DNA of 64,000 nucleotides from Terfezia claveryi (GCA_015179025.1 WHUX01000002.1:744001-808000), one strand, 5' to 3'; shown: positions 11,120-24,534, counted from the stretch's first letter. Notes: generated by a model not told the origin, from the sequence alone. Numbers and translations are program-made.

Positions 11120-12800
11120 TGTGTCAGTCCGCGAAATAAATCCAAAACTCTGTATTCACAGGGACACTTTAAAAATCGAATCCGAAGAGGCAGCAATTGC
11201 CTGACTGGAGGGCAGAAATTCGAAAACAAGTCTCGAAGGCTGTACAAGCTGCGGGCCCTTCCCCAGTATTTAACAATCCGGAATATGGGTATAGCCCCTG
11301 CAAGCCCCCGTGTTGGCGGTCGGCTTACTTGATTTTCTTGCGTGGGCTGCCAGCAATGGGAACTGGGCTCAATGCAGCCAAAGAGCCGTCTATTTCTGCC
11401 AATCGAAGGTCAGCTTTTCGTTAAGCCACTTGCCTTCCTCGAACCCGTGTGAGAATGACAAGACTAACCATGTGGAGGGCACTCACATCTCGCGGACGAA
11501 ATACAGTTGCATATTCCGAACTGGTATCGGGACGATCCATTATTAGGGCTGAAGCTGACCGGGGGTGGTGTGGTTTGTCAAAAGGAACTTGCATGGGAGG
11601 GGTTGACTTGATTTTGGTCAGGTGGGATCTCCTAGCTTCGTCTCCAGCTTTGTCCACGATGATACAAATTATACTAATACTCAACGGTTGACTTGCAGGT
11701 ACATCATACAAACCTATTGGCCTTCATACGAAGGGATATTGCTTAGCTCCGCAACCCGAGAGGCTGACGCCCGTCACCAATAAATAACAGAGGCATTGAC
11801 AGGTATGTACAGGAAACGAGCATGCCTATATTTGTCCTCGCGCCGCTGTAGGTTGCACAAAGCTTTTATAAGATCTTTTTCATTCCTGCGCCGCATTCCT
11901 TTCCAACTAGCAAGGAAGGGGAAAACTCAATGGGGGGATCACGTGACGGCAATCGAGTGATTGATTCTTAGACCTTCCAACTTATGTACAATATGTCGCG
12001 TGGCGGAAAGAATGAAAATACAGCGACTAAGTAACTAGTCACTAGACAAGTGAGACAGCGTTAGGGATATGCGTATGCACATACCCATAACCTGACTATG
12101 TATGCATGCTCGGTGGTCTCGGACTCGGCACGCTTCCGGTATGTAGGTACAGGATATGGTCGAATGCAATACCATAGTACCTACGGGAAATTAACGCCCT
12201 GGCAAACGATAGCCCCAAGGCGTGAGACTGTCAGGAGAGTGGTTTTGTATGAGTATATCCGTAGGGCTCACGATATCAATCGATTCCCTTACCATAATAC
12301 CGTATCTATGTAGCTCCTCATTACCCTCAGATAGTGTATCTGCCTAAATTTAGAAGTATAAACCTAAATACAAATTCCACAATAAGCATCTACAGGCTGT
12401 GCCAGTTGTTAGCAATGTTTCATTGCATGTATTAATACCTCTTGAACTTTTCGAGACTCTCAAAGAATCAAGCCCTCTTTTACGCCACCCATTTGATATG
12501 GTGGAGATAGGCATTAGTTCTAGCGTAAATCGACCCAGGGTTTCCGTTTGGCGGGGGGCTTGTGCCAACCGGGCTACCCCAGACACTAGTCAACTAGACT
12601 AGCCAGACACAGAGCAAGTCGGTGCCGAAAGTGGTTAGGAAGAGCTTAGTGGTTTAGGTATGCACAGCATGGAGAACAGTTCCCGAACCGAACCCAAATA
12701 TTTCGGCTACTTAATTACAGTTAAGGATATTAAAAAGCATGAACTCCTGGTCACCTTATAAACCATATTTTTTAGGCTAAAAATATCAAGTTCATTAGTC
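11120..12800. other. intergenic
   Basis: Upstream of the cupredoxin gene and downstream of the 899-aa membrane protein. Short overlapping frames at 11197-11711 show no domain. A degenerate copy of the repeat (CAACCGGGCTA) lies near 12567. Nothing else is seen. Confidence 0.45.
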
Positions 12801-15763
12801 CTAACCCCATATCCTATTCCCAAAAGCTAAGAGAGGTACTTTCCGTTCCTCCTCTGGCTCTAGATTGTAAAAGATATCCTCCTCTTCTTCTTCCTCTTCA
12901 TCACTCATTGAATCCAAATCCGAATATCCCAATCCACCTCTACTTCTGGGGAGGGGCAATCCTGCATAAAGTCCACCTTTAACAATTTCCGTTGTTTCAT
13001 GAACCGTCCCGAACGCGCAATGTCCTGGTTTTCCATCCATTCCACTCAAACCCAGTCCTGTGACATTCGAAACTCCGCCTTGGTGCCAGACGCCGAATCT
13101 CAACTTTGTCTCTTCCAACTCCCGTGGAAAGGGATCAGACCCCAAACAGGCTCCTCGACTTAGGTGATCTAAAGTTGGGTTCCGTGTTGTGACCAATATT
13201 CTTGAGAATAATGTATCTGAGCTAATTCCATTACTCCCCAACGAGTGTGCACCGACAATGATGGAAGCAAGTGTTACGGCCACGACAATGCTGTAGCCGA
13301 TCCATAGATTCTGTGTATAGTACTTGAATCTGTTGGAATAGCGTGTCATCTTACAAGGAACCTCTTCCTCCTTGGAAATGACCAAGTTTCCGGCACCCCA
13401 GAGAGTGATCAGAATATCCTCGTGGAGTTTTTTAATACCGGCGGCCAAGTTCGGAATGGTAAATGCAGTCTCCTGGTCCACAAGATTTGTCATACTGATC
13501 TCGGACATAGTGAACGGTACGTTTTTATCGATATAAATTTTTCCTCGCAAGAACTTTCTTAGGTGAACCCCTATGGCATGGTACACAGATACTAGCTTAT
13601 AGTCCTTCTGTCCTGGTCGGAGGAAATTTTTGGGGTCTGGTAGAATTATTCCCCCCCCTCTTGGGTCTGGATCTCCATAAATCGTATCTATCACCGGTCG
13701 TATGTAGTCAATCTTGCGGACTTCTACTCGTTGTTGCGTGTTAACGAAGCTAACGTCAAAGGTATAATCGACATGGTAATGAACACAATGAAAGGTTTCG
13801 GGTTGTAGTTTGTAGACAAACGTGTTTGTAACATTCCTATCTTGGTCTGTTGCATTAACCATTATCGGTTCCGGTAATTTCTCCGTAGTGTTGACAACAT
13901 ATCCAATCCAGAGTTCAGGCTCGTAAAGAAATGTTCCGGCTATCCAGTCCGGGTCCACATCCTGTGGGTTGGATGTCGACTCGTTTTGTGGTTTAAGAAA
14001 ATCCCCATTGGTGACATTCGCGTAGTAAATATATACTCCATTGGGTACCAAGTTCTCCTTTCTCACCATTTGCGGCATCCGATTATAAAGAACTGAATCC
14101 TCGTTGACATTCTCACACTTGTAACCTGGCCCGGGCATTGTAACTGTATATGTACAGTTGTATGCATCACACGGCGTGCTAGAAGGCCCGACGGGGCCAT
14201 TGTTGTATATGGCCTGGGATGCAAGACGTTGGCTTGTATAACTAGGCATGTCATACGACGAGTCTCCCGTGCGTTTAACCATATCCGTATAATTGTAGAA
14301 TGCAAGTGAATTGCCAAAAAACTTGGTAGCGGTTTGAAAATTGTAGTCATTCTCAGCGGAGAAATTCAAGACGGGTACTTTGCAAATGCCATCCACGTGT
14401 ATCAAGCTGACTTCAGAAGTCAACGAAGATGGTGACAAGACTGAGGCGATGGGAATGAGCCTTCATCAACAGCATGCTGTTAGCACTTGCTTGAATGTCA
14501 AATGCAATTAGGAGCAAGATGACTTAGAGACAGATCCACGGCGTTCGGCAGCCACAGCGTCAGTTAACTACCGGGGCTGGCCCGGGTCACGTACCAAGTA
14601 ACCAATGCCATCACAGACGCCAATTTTGCGTTCTTTATCATCTCTGGAGTAGTGAGGAAAAATGTAGGGTCCTCAATTACTCCAAACAAGGCGTCGATAG
14701 CCTTGATTCTCATTGGTTTCCTCCTCATCGTGAGCCAAATCCGTTGTCTGTCAGGTTAAAGCAAATGTTAGTACTTCACTATGAATATGGCAAGGGTGCA
14801 GTTAATGGTTGATTAACTTGTATGATCATTTAGCTAGTCTATGGATCTAGAAAGACAATGATATAGAGAAACTAACCTATAAGCCAAAACCACAGCTCCA
14901 ACCAAGTTAGCCTTTACAAAGAAGGCAAAAGCAGTCCCAATTCGAACCATTGACAGTTGATTTACACTTCGCTTTCCGTCTAGAGATTTGTAGAATGCAT
15001 GATGACCGACGGCACCAATCAAACCTGCAATGAACACAGCCACCATCAATGATGGCAAATACCAATAAACTCCCCATGTTGCAGTCAGCTCAGCCCTTTG
15101 ATCGATGATTTCATGTGGATCCATGTTTCTCGATATCGTATTAGTTGTGCTGGACTTCATCAAGATGGGTGATTTGAAGGCCTTCTCGCCTATGGCGGTT
15201 GGAAGACTTTTTCGCTTTTCTTTTCGACTTGTAACTCCAGACGCACTGCTAACTTCACTCATTGTGGATCCATCAGAGTTTATTTTTCTATGGCCCTTCC
15301 CACTTGACCAAGCTGAGGGCTCGTCCGCTCGCACCGGACGCTCCAAGAGACTGTCGAGATCCGGTGTTCGATATCCCCCGCCTAGAGCATGAAAGTCCGC
15401 TGTCTCTTCAGGCGTTACTAAAATCGCCCGTTTCCCCGCTGATTTAGACCCACCACTCCCACTATCCCGTTCGCTTATTGGCGCTTGCCATTGAAAACCC
15501 TCTTCATGACCAATGTGCGAATCCGGACTCCCGGGAATCTCCATATCTGAATATAGCCGTTCTGAGCTCGTAGTTAAATCCTGCCGTTTTGGATTCTCGA
15601 CGGTGGGTGTTATGTTCTCGTGAGGATCAATGAACCGTACTATACTTGTGGTTCTTGTTTTTCGAGTGGGCTCATTGCCTTCATCAACGTCGTCCCCGCT
15701 GGTGGCTCGATGGTATTGGTATGGGTGCCGGTGTGATCCAACTCCCAGCAAAGGAATTGACAT
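12801..15763 (-). CDS. formylmethionine deformylase-like family membrane protein
   Basis: Three exons: 15763-14877, 14747-14595, 14460-12801; introns 129 nt (GTTAGT...GACAG) and 134 nt (GTACGT...GAAG); 899 aa. The N-terminal 225 residues are disordered and Ser-rich. TM1 is about 231-253, TM2 about 273-296 ending AYRQRIW, TM3 about 338-355. A large, probably luminal or extracellular domain with several N-x-S/T sites and Cys follows, then TM4 (about 731-754) and a cytoplasmic tail with an Asp/Glu run. The pattern VGHHAFYKSLDG / VRIGTAFAFFVK / AYRQRIW / IEDPTFF is typical of a large ascomycete family annotated 'formylmethionine deformylase-like', a name with no biochemical basis that I know of. 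ATG at 15763 is the only start in frame. Function unknown. Confidence 0.88.
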
Positions 15764-18069
15764 GGCGGGAGCTGTATTTGTATAAGAGTTCTGACCAAAG
15801 CTCTCCGCCAACACAACAAAAAAAACCTAGCAACTTTATTGATCAACCTATTCTAAACAGCAGACTCAGCCCCGAGCTATTGCACAGCGGGTGAAGATTA
15901 TTCAGCTTCTGCAGACACCCACCGGCGAATGTCCTCCGAAGGAGTGTGTGCCCCCCAATAATGCTGGTGTGCGGCAATCAGACAGTTTGAAGAAAAGTGT
16001 ACATACAATTTGAGATCCGGTACGATGCAACAAGGGTATCGAATAAGCTAAGTGAGACAAAAATTGATCAGGGGCCTTTTTGATTGGGCCACTATCGTTT
16101 AAAGTGTGCTGTAGAGTAAATGTCATAAACATCAGAGTCTATGTCAGGACAGGATGGCCAGCCAACCAAGATATAATCCGAATATACGCAGCAAGAAATC
16201 CCAGTAAGCTGTACAGGCCCCGGGTACCGGTAGTGGTAAAACAATTGGTACATCCGTATGTACAACAAACTTGACTTACAAAGCTGAAGAAAAATGGGAT
16301 ATGAGTACATTCGCACAGCCACAGCCACAGCCCTGCGTCGTCGTTGTTGTTAATGTGGCTTGCGAATAAACTAGCGAGTGGAGTTGGATATGTATATTCG
16401 AATTCACGAATTGGAATTGAGATTGAGCAAGGACATCTTGTTGGAATTATCGCTTGAATACAACACGGGACCCAAATTTCAAGGCATAATGCAGATAGAG
16501 TAATCTAGGCTCAGTACCAATTATTGGTTTGAGTAAGTACGAGCCACAGCGTAGTGTAACCAGGATGCCTAAGGCCAGAATAATGAAGGTATATTACATC
16601 ATTACAATAGACAAGAATAGAAATATCAAGGCTGCTAATAATAAAGATAATTAGTAAACGTTTGCATCTAAGCGACCGCCAGTCATATGCGCTTGCTTGC
16701 TTGTCTGTAGTCTGGTTGCTTGCCATACTGGCCGACACAATAAAAGCTGCTCTCTAATCGTCTAATCGGGGAAGAAGTTGGAGAGAATCTGAGAAGTTGT
16801 CTGCATCGCGTTTACTAACTTTAGATTTATTGTGCCAACCAGGGCAGCCATCATCGAATAATAATGAAGCTGCAAGCCCCACGTCTACGATGATTCCTGG
16901 CTTGTAAGTAAACGTTACTTATATTTAGTTTAGCTAAAGCCACCGAGAAACGATACCCGCTGTGGATAAGAGAACGTCTATGGAGTCGGTGTTTTCAATG
17001 AGATTCGGTGGACTGTGAGGCAGGACAAAAAAATTAGACTGGCTTTTGGAAATATCTAATAGGACTCAAATGGTAATAGACCAAGATAAGCTGCTATCGA
17101 GGTGATGGATGACCGTGACCGGCTTCTCGACCTCGTGTAACAAATCCGGTCGGACCTACATCACATGCATTCTTTTAGAGTAGATATGATGGTATCACAA
17201 AGACTATCATCGAGATGTACTCCCAGACGGTTACTTGTTCTCGAACCTACCCCGATTTTTTTAGTCACACCAAAGAAGTGTCAGCTCTGCGGGGACAGTA
17301 TGGACTAATTGTTGCACTAGCACCTCAGCTGGAGCATTCTATTCTCAGCTGAAGACCCGTCTCGGTATATACAGAGGGCGGTGCGCTCCAATGGCTGCCA
17401 GATCATATCGCACTGCACTTTCTAGACGTCCCCGACATGCGGGTTGTGTGGCAGGCGAGCTGATGACGTTATACACACATGGCCTGGCTGTCAACCACAA
17501 GCCTGGTTCACACCACACCTGATCGAGTTCAACAGTAAGCACGCTAACGAATAACTGAGTCACTACCTTACTTTCAGCGCATTTTGGCCTCACGGCGGTA
17601 GCTATGTACAACCCAATCAGACTAGGTAGCAGTAAAGTGCATTAGGGTAAGATGGCGCCGCTGTGCTGCGTAAGTCTTTACGAATATGTCATCGGCGGTG
17701 ATATATTGACGCGAAGGAACACTGTCTCAGCGATCTTGTAACCATACCCAAAATATTTGAAAAGCATAAGAGTATCAAGTACCTTAACATGAATCTTCCG
17801 AGACAAATAACCTCTCAAATTTGGGAGGATAGCAGAAATCTTCAGTACGTTCTGGCGGGAAGCCTGCACATAATAAACGAAGCACATATCAAATAAAAGA
17901 GCAAGGAAGCTGGGGGCACAAGTTGGAGGGCATAGACAACAGGGTTGGCAAGGTTGAAGGACGAAATAATAAACAAGCGCAAGCCACAGGCTAGGTATCA
18001 TACTATTTGAAACCAGCTGTCAATATTAAAAAAAAAAAAAAAAAAAAGGTCATCGCAAAACTATCTCGT
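15764..18069. other. gene-free stretch
   Basis: No supported gene in 2.3 kb. It holds one exact 11-mer repeat copy (16708-16718), relatives near 16838 and 17605, and an A-run near 18030. The last part is the 3' flank of the glycine-zipper gene. Confidence 0.45.
16697..16724 (+). repeat. TAGTCTGGTTG repeat with possible 9-bp duplication
   Basis: Exact 11-mer at 16708-16718. TTGCTTGTC (16697-16705) and TTGCTTGCC (16716-16724) flank its core and match at 8 of 9 positions, but the left side lies in a (GCTT)n run, so chance is possible. Confidence 0.5.
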
Positions 18070-18878
18070 CTAGTTGGAATCAGAACCATAATGATGTTTT
18101 TTCTTATGATGTGGTGCCCCAAACACACTGCCACCCCCAGAGGAGTACCCCATGAGATATCTCTTCCCGTGATGTCCTTTCCCTGATCCTCGAGAGCTAT
18201 CACTGTCACTGCTACTGCTTGAACCACTTCCCCTCTTCTTGTAGTGACCATGCTTTTTGCTCTTTTTCTTCTTTTTCTTGTCTTTAATTTTGTTACTCGC
18301 AGCATTTGCTAGCATGGCTCCTGCGACAGCACCTCCAACAGTTCCAAGTACACCCCCGCCCATTTTGTGGGCTAGAGTTGACCCAGCAACTCCGCCAAGG
18401 AGAGCGGAACCGAGTCCACGATCCTGGGGACCTCCATCAGGCCCAGTTGTAGTGTCATAAGCATGCCCAGGTGGTAGCGGCGATGCAGGGCGGGAGCTGG
18501 GGTGTCCGTAGGGGGTTACTTGCCCGTGTTGGTGTGGCTGAAGGTATCCTGCTTGTGGCTGAAGGTGCATGCTTGTTAGCAACGGGAACACTACGTATAG
18601 AGGCGAACAAGTGAAAATGCGGGACCATAAACCTGAGGAGGATAGTGTTGCGGTTGTTGTAAATAATGAGAAAACTGGTACTGGGTGCTCTCTGGACCAG
18701 GAGCATACTGGGCTGGAGGTGGATATCCAGTATAATATCCTGGGGTCTCTTGAGGGGGATATACACCGTAGCCTTGCTGTTGCTGTTGTTGCGGTGGGCC
18801 TTGGGGGTACATTGGTTGGGGGTACGTTGGTTGGGGGTACGTTGGTGGGGGCCCGCCATAGTAATCATTCGCAGCCAT
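18070..18878 (-). CDS. glycine-zipper protein with Pro/Gln/Tyr-rich N-terminus
   Basis: Two exons: 18878-18633 and 18558-18070; intron 74 nt (GTTTAT donor, TTGCTAAC branch site, CTTCAG acceptor), phase 0, 244 aa. The N-terminal half is a low-complexity YPQP/Q/GYYTGYPPP region. Residues about 130-180 form a glycine-zipper hairpin (GSALLGGVAGSTLAHKMGGG, then a second Gly/Ala helix), followed by a Lys-rich segment (KIKDKKKKKK), a Ser/Asp run and a His/Lys-rich end. This architecture matches fungal proteins annotated as 'glycine zipper 2TM domain' proteins. The glycine zipper implies membrane insertion or helix packing. The donor GTTTAT is weak, but the branch site and reading frame support it. 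Role unknown. Confidence 0.8.
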
Positions 18879-20434
18879 ATTGCTTCTGCTGAGTGAATTT
18901 AGAATGCAAAAGTTGACGGAACCAGAGGAGCTGTTTATGTGATGTATCGTATTGGTTTCCGAAGCTTGCTGGGCCGCAGTTCACAAGTTCTTGTCTGGCG
19001 GTTATAGAGAGGGTTTGTGTGGTGGGAAGAGAGGGGAAATGAAGTGCTTTGAATCTTACTAAGTACCACAGCTTCCTAGTCTCATACCCGGGAACTCCGG
19101 ATGAGGCTCCAACTGCGGCGGTGTAAATGGCGCTGAGCAAGGATGGCCAAGTAGAGAAGATCGCCACATCTGTTTTCCCTCTAGCGTCCAAAGACGACAG
19201 AAATAATGAATTCTTCCTCGCATCGACAAGGGATGCATCTATGTAAATCAAATGTAGATTTCATATAAAAAGTGAATCATACAGAAATGTTCACGCAACC
19301 CCCATTGCATAATATGCAGGAGTCCGTGGTACGACATGCAGTAGCGAAAACCACAGTTGTGGAACAAATGACCAGAGCAAAGACAAGTCGAGTCGAGAGT
19401 ATCTGGCTGCTACTTCGATTAGTTGAGCTTGAATTGGCGTTGACGTCCGGTAAAACTCCAGGCCCAGGCCTCAAGGGGGGTCTAAGGATGAGCTTGATGA
19501 TATTACGGATACTAAGAGAGTCATCGTGGGCATGAATATATGTGGTGCATCATAGACAGATGGGCGGCAAGTTAAGCGATTGAGCTACTATCCGGTTCGG
19601 TATTTGTTTTCTTAAACTGGAGCAATAGAAAATGCAGATATGCTGAGCGAGATCAAGATCTGTTCGAAGTGGTCGACTGCAAAGAAAACGCAGATGAGAT
19701 TGGTGATCAAATGATCGATATCATTGAAAAGGACCGCTCAAAAGTAAACTATCTCTTCATCTCTTCAGCAAAAGGTTGAAAGCTAAATTTAGGATATTCA
19801 AGCTACATAGAACTGGGCAATAAGTTACTTTGATAAGGGGATGCTTCGGAGGGTCTATATTAGGATACCTTTATCCTATGCTAGTGGGTAGAAACAACTC
19901 CGAATTGGTATATTGAGATTCTCGAGGGCTTCTTACCTTTGGTCAAGGACGACATGGAATCTATCTAGTATTCATGCAAGATAACTCTTCAATTCACACC
20001 TCATACCTTACTCGAGGTTGGTTGAAAGACGGGAGAATGAGAGGCCGGTGGCAGATCATCCAGCTTATTCTCCAGATTATTGAACATGCCTGGCAAAATC
20101 TTGAAAGGATACTGTATCAAAAGTTTCCACGTCTTGCTTCTTGTCCAGCGGCCGTCAAGAGGAGAATGACTGAATGTTTCTAAGAGGCGTGGAAATATAT
20201 GCTTTCATCTCTGCTGAATCCGCTAACTAAATCAATGCCTTGCCATCTTGCCGTAGATCTGTACTTGCACTTTGCAATTACATGTGCACATCACTGCATA
20301 TGCATATGCACTTGCGCTATTTATGTAAAACCAATAGAATACGTAAATGATTACTTCATAATAAGGTAACTCCTAACACACACACGACTCCCCCTAAAAT
20401 GCCTATTTTTCTTCTACATATTTCATACTCCCAA
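18879..20434. other. intergenic
   Basis: A 128-codon minus-strand frame at 18865-19251 overlaps the promoter and the first codons of the glycine-zipper gene and has no domain. The remaining 1.2 kb shows no gene, RNA or repeat that I can support. Confidence 0.45.
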
Positions 20435-21230
20435 TTAACTCACTCGCGGTGTTTTCTCATCTGGGAACTTTCTGAACAAGTCCGTAAGCTTATCAATTGG
20501 TGCTGCCAACAATCCAACAGCCGTCTCAAAGGGTGGCTTATCGGGAGCACTGGGATGGCTCCTGGTAGGCGTGAACATCTTCGTTCTCTCGAAGCTCTTC
20601 GCGATGTCCGCTGTGACATCATCAGTCAACGCCTTTTCGAGAGTGGGCAAATCAACGGTCTCTTCGCCCTTGATATGCTCTTGAAAATCATTGAATAATT
20701 TGTCCAAAGTTGGGTTGAAGTCGGGGTCCGTTGACCCCAGATTTTGGAACCTCTTGAGTTCGACTTTAAGCTATACATGCACCACCACCACTTAGCTTGG
20801 CAGACAAAGTGCTCGGGATGACGTAATAACCATACCTGGTTATGGTCATTTCTGTCTCGATGTGCCATATCCTTTCCTTTATCCCCTAGATATTTTTCGA
20901 AAGCAGGATAGACAACCAACTCCTATTCCAACGTTAGCTCTGCAGGCTCAAAAACTGCGGAGGGTGGATAAGCCTGATGTGTCATACTTCTCCAATCGAG
21001 TGCCTAGCCAACTCCCACACGAATTGATTCTGCCACCTCGTGGCAGTGTCAGAATCTGGAGCTTTCTTGATATTATTGTAGTAATCCTCAAGCTCCCTGT
21101 GATCGTGTGTGACAGCTTCGGTAACGGTCATAGACATCTTTGATGAATGTGAAGCGGTGGAATATGGAGACAAAAATCGCGAATTTCCAAGAGAACTGAG
21201 AAGAGCTCCTCGGGCAGCAATTCTGAGCAT
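20435..21230 (-). CDS. hemerythrin-like (HHE) domain protein, probably mitochondrial
   Basis: Three exons: 21230-20988, 20922-20836, 20770-20435; both introns are 65 nt (GTATGA...ATAG, GTATGG...ATAG), all phase 0, 221 aa. The first about 30 residues are Arg/Ser/Leu-rich without acids, as in a mitochondrial presequence. The HHE domain spans about 36-150 with likely metal ligands His44 (THDHRELEDYY), His77-x3-Glu81, His102/His108 (HRDRNDH) and His142-x3-Glu146 (HIKGEE), the usual non-haem di-iron helical-bundle pattern. The C-terminal part is a conserved-looking fungal extension. Such proteins bind oxygen or iron, or respond to oxidative or nitrosative stress; the exact role here is unknown. 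Confidence 0.92.
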
Positions 21231-22469
21231 TATATCCTTGGTTAGAGTCCCGGTGGTGACAATGACGGACTATGAACCCCGGGTTATGAAGGTGTAAGAA
21301 ATCCGGTTGAAGGGTAGAAGCATCGCCTATATAACATTATTAGAAAATCATTAAACTTGATTCATAACCTACCCATGTCGTCACTGGGCGCAAGAGATGT
21401 TTCAACTGAACTGGTTCTTGCCGAGTCGTAGCATGATCGATCCGGCATAAGTTTCATGGTCAAGAGGCAGTAGCTAAGGGATAGTTCCGGGCCAATTACA
21501 TAGGCCGAGCTATCTCATGTTATCGTAAGAAATCAGCCATATATCGCCTGTACTTACTCGATACTATAGGCTGTGCGTGTATAGACGGGTATCTCAGCTT
21601 AAACACTGGAGCTTAATATTTGTCATAAGGTCTGGTAATGACCCAGCACTGTGCGAACTTATATCCACACGATATTTTTTTTTTTTCAATTTTATGTATT
21701 ATTATAGAACTTTTTCTAACTGGGGGGATGATGGTTATGACATTTCGGTTTCGATCATCCCTTGTTTTTGATATAGTTAGCCACGAGAAACCCGAGGAAG
21801 CCAATGCCACGCCGCCAGTACAAGCGCACCTGGTACTTCGCACTTCAGGCCATGGCACATTGTCAACCTCAGCTGGGCTCTGAGGGTCATCACCATTCAA
21901 GCATTTGGTGAAGTCACATCTTTGCTCAAAACGATGACAGCATCCTCCTGGACATTGATACCAATCCTGGGGACAAGAGGGTTCATATCGTCACACGGAA
22001 GTATATGTCCAGGCTTTGAAAACCCTGTGAGTGTTATTCATGCGTTGACACAGGTATGAAGCGGGACAACATATTTCCTTTTAATGCGTGCATTGTGTTA
22101 GACACCTAGCTAGATCTGCTAATTTTCTGGTGTATAGAATTCTCCGTTGAATTCTCACTGGGTGACCAAGTTCCTCACAGCTCTGTTTGTCTTCCCAATA
22201 CTGGGAGATGTTTGGCAGGTCTTCGGAGATTCAGAGACATGAGAAACTAGGTGATGTGGCTCACTCAAGGTCTCGTGGAAGCACTGTACCTGCATTGTTC
22301 CCGTATACCTTCCCCACAGGAAGCAATGGTAAACATGACCCATGGAGCCCTTGGGCATATGCTATTTTCTGGCCATGCAACCAGACCACCTCCACACTAA
22401 GGGTAATTGAAGGTAACCTGATTATACCCCTGAATTACAACTTCGAATTTTGGAGAAATAAAGCAGGTG

Positions 22470-22480
22470 CAACCAGACTA
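22470..22480 (-). repeat. TAGTCTGGTTG dispersed repeat, exact copy
   Basis: Exact copy, minus orientation. The flanks show AAGCAG...CTGCTT as an inverted, not direct, repeat. Confidence 0.75.
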
Positions 22481-23066
22481 TTAACTGCTTGAGTATTTTA
22501 ATGCATAATCTTAGGTCAAAGCTGATTGTATCTGATCCAGCTCTACCAGAATCAAACCCAGAGCATTCAAGTACCTACTCTAGTCCCCCTACTTCTAGGA
22601 TACAACATCTAAGTTTGTCCGCAAACCCTATTAATATTTTTATACATATGTAGATATTCTTATCCATTTCTGCAAAGTACATCACAGCAAGGATCTGTAG
22701 CTGGGGGAATGATCTTAAGTTTAATCTCAGCACTATTTAAGCTCCAAGGTATACAATGGAATCAATGGATACAAAACTAGGTACGGAGGGGCTGGTGCCA
22801 ACCAACGAGGTAAGTATGAGGGGGGGGTGTAACCAGTGTAACAAGTGCATGGAACAGGTACTAGCTGCGCTTAGCGAAAAAGTGAAATAGTCTGGTTAGA
22901 GAGTAGACTGCAAGTACTTCCCTCTTAGTCTGGCTTATCTCTTACACTCTTATTACTGTCGTATATGCACTTCAAGCTGGTTTGGTTGGCAACATAATTT
23001 CGACAATGCCTGCGGGTTAGCCTCGCCTCCGTGTGTGCAAGTAGACTACCTCCAGATCCAAAAGCG

Positions 23067-23131
23067 TAGTCTGGTTGAAAGGGCGGTTAGAGGGCGGCTA
23101 GTCTGGTTGGAGAGGGCGGTTAGTCTGGTTG
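23067..23131 (+). repeat. cluster of three TAGTCTGGTTG copies with 9-bp duplication
   Basis: Exact copies at 23067-23077, 23099-23109 and 23121-23131, all plus orientation. The middle copy lies in a 13-nt insert (23098-23110) flanked by identical 9-mers AGAGGGCGG at 23089-23097 and 23111-23119; the bases next to the 9-mers differ, so the duplication is exactly 9 bp. The related GGGCGGTTAG beside the first copy suggests nested or successive insertion. Confidence 0.85.
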
Positions 23132-24466
23132 GAGGCTATGCCCGCCAGATCAAGTCTTGAGATACTGTTCTAGCCCTCTAATATACAAGTAGATACGTTT
23201 GGTTTAGTTCTCAGAAATACCTGATAAGAGTTAGTTTCGCAGCCGAATAGCGAGTCGTCCTTAATCTGGGGTCGTCCCGATTTTGTGTTTGCAACCAGAT
23301 TACAATATAGTGGTCCATTTCCCAACTCTAGTCTATACAGGATTCGAAAGAGCCATTGTGCAGCCAGGCCGGGGCACAACCGTACGGTCGTGGTCGATCA
23401 TAAGTAGAGGGGAATCGGACAGCAGATCTAAAACTGTGGTTGTTTAGTAAGACCAGTCAGGTGCGGCAGCGTAGGCCGTTCCTTTTTTTTTTTTTTTTAA
23501 ATACTTATTACTCTTATTCGGTCCCAGTAAGGGGACCATGAAGAGCCACTCGGAAACCCGAGTGAATTCAGGACAAGGCAACTTAGGCAAGTTAATCTGC
23601 CAGGTCCGGCGCGCAGAAAGCAGAAGATAGATACATGTGTGAAGGGAATTCCTGAGAGTGTGAAACAACTGTAGAAAGGACTCAAAACAGACGTAAAGCA
23701 GAGACTCGAGTGACACGAAGCTCCCATGCTGTCATTAACCGCCTAAATGGCAGATGACCCCAAGGGGCCTGACTGAAGCCCGTGACAAAACAACCCGCGG
23801 AAGCCCATACAAATATAAAGGGAAATCATAGGGCAGAGGGCCTCCATACTGTCATTAACCGCCAACCCGTTCCTGAGACAGACCTAGACCGCATGCATGA
23901 ACAGGGCTTGTCTGAATGTCCTTCCTAGGCTTGGGAGGCTGCATATTTGTAAGTCTGTTGTTCCGAAGGCATAGAGGATGCCGCAGGGACCTCGTATTGG
24001 CCTTAAACTCTAAGTTATGGGAGCTCTGACTCTAGAAACGAAAGGGAGGCAGCTGGAGACCCCGGGCCGGGGCCGGGACCCATCAATTGATATATACCCT
24101 AGGTATTACTCAGGGTTAATATTAACAGTACATGTGTTTACAGCTTCGTACCGTATACGACCTATGTGATCTACTCTTCTGGTTATGTATCCTTCTGGGC
24201 CGCTTGTGGCAATTTGGTAGTGCTAAGTGGAATCGGTAGTGGAATTGAATTAAGTAGTTATAAAGTACTATACATAGTAACATTGCTAAGCTTTAATAAG
24301 CCCACGCAAACCTAACTACATACCTACGTGAGTAACTATCTGTCTGGTCGGAACACGAACCAGATCTACCATATGAACCGTGGACTCCAAATCGAATACC
24401 GAGCCCGCAGATCGTCGGTGTTAAATAAAGATATTAATATAGTCTTCCTATATTATTACAGGCAAA

Positions 24467-24534
24467 CCTCTATAATAGCATAACGTCGGGACCGGGGGCT
24501 ATTATGCTAATAGAGGAGTTATGCATTTATAGAG
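24467..24534. mobile_element. pogo/Tigger-like terminal repeat fragment (relic)
   Basis: CCTCTATAATAGCATAACG at 24467-24485 is followed by its imperfect inverted copies ATTATGCTAATAGAGG (24501-24516) and GTTATGCATTTATAGAG (24518-24534). A run of CTCTATAA...TTATAGAG sub-repeats at one end is a common build of fungal Tc1/mariner-pogo termini. No matching opposite end or transposase is seen in the window. The family call is inference. Confidence 0.4.

Noticed and set aside
18865..19251. 128-codon minus-strand frame
   Set aside because: Overlaps the promoter and start of the glycine-zipper gene; no domain, no signal peptide and no splice support.
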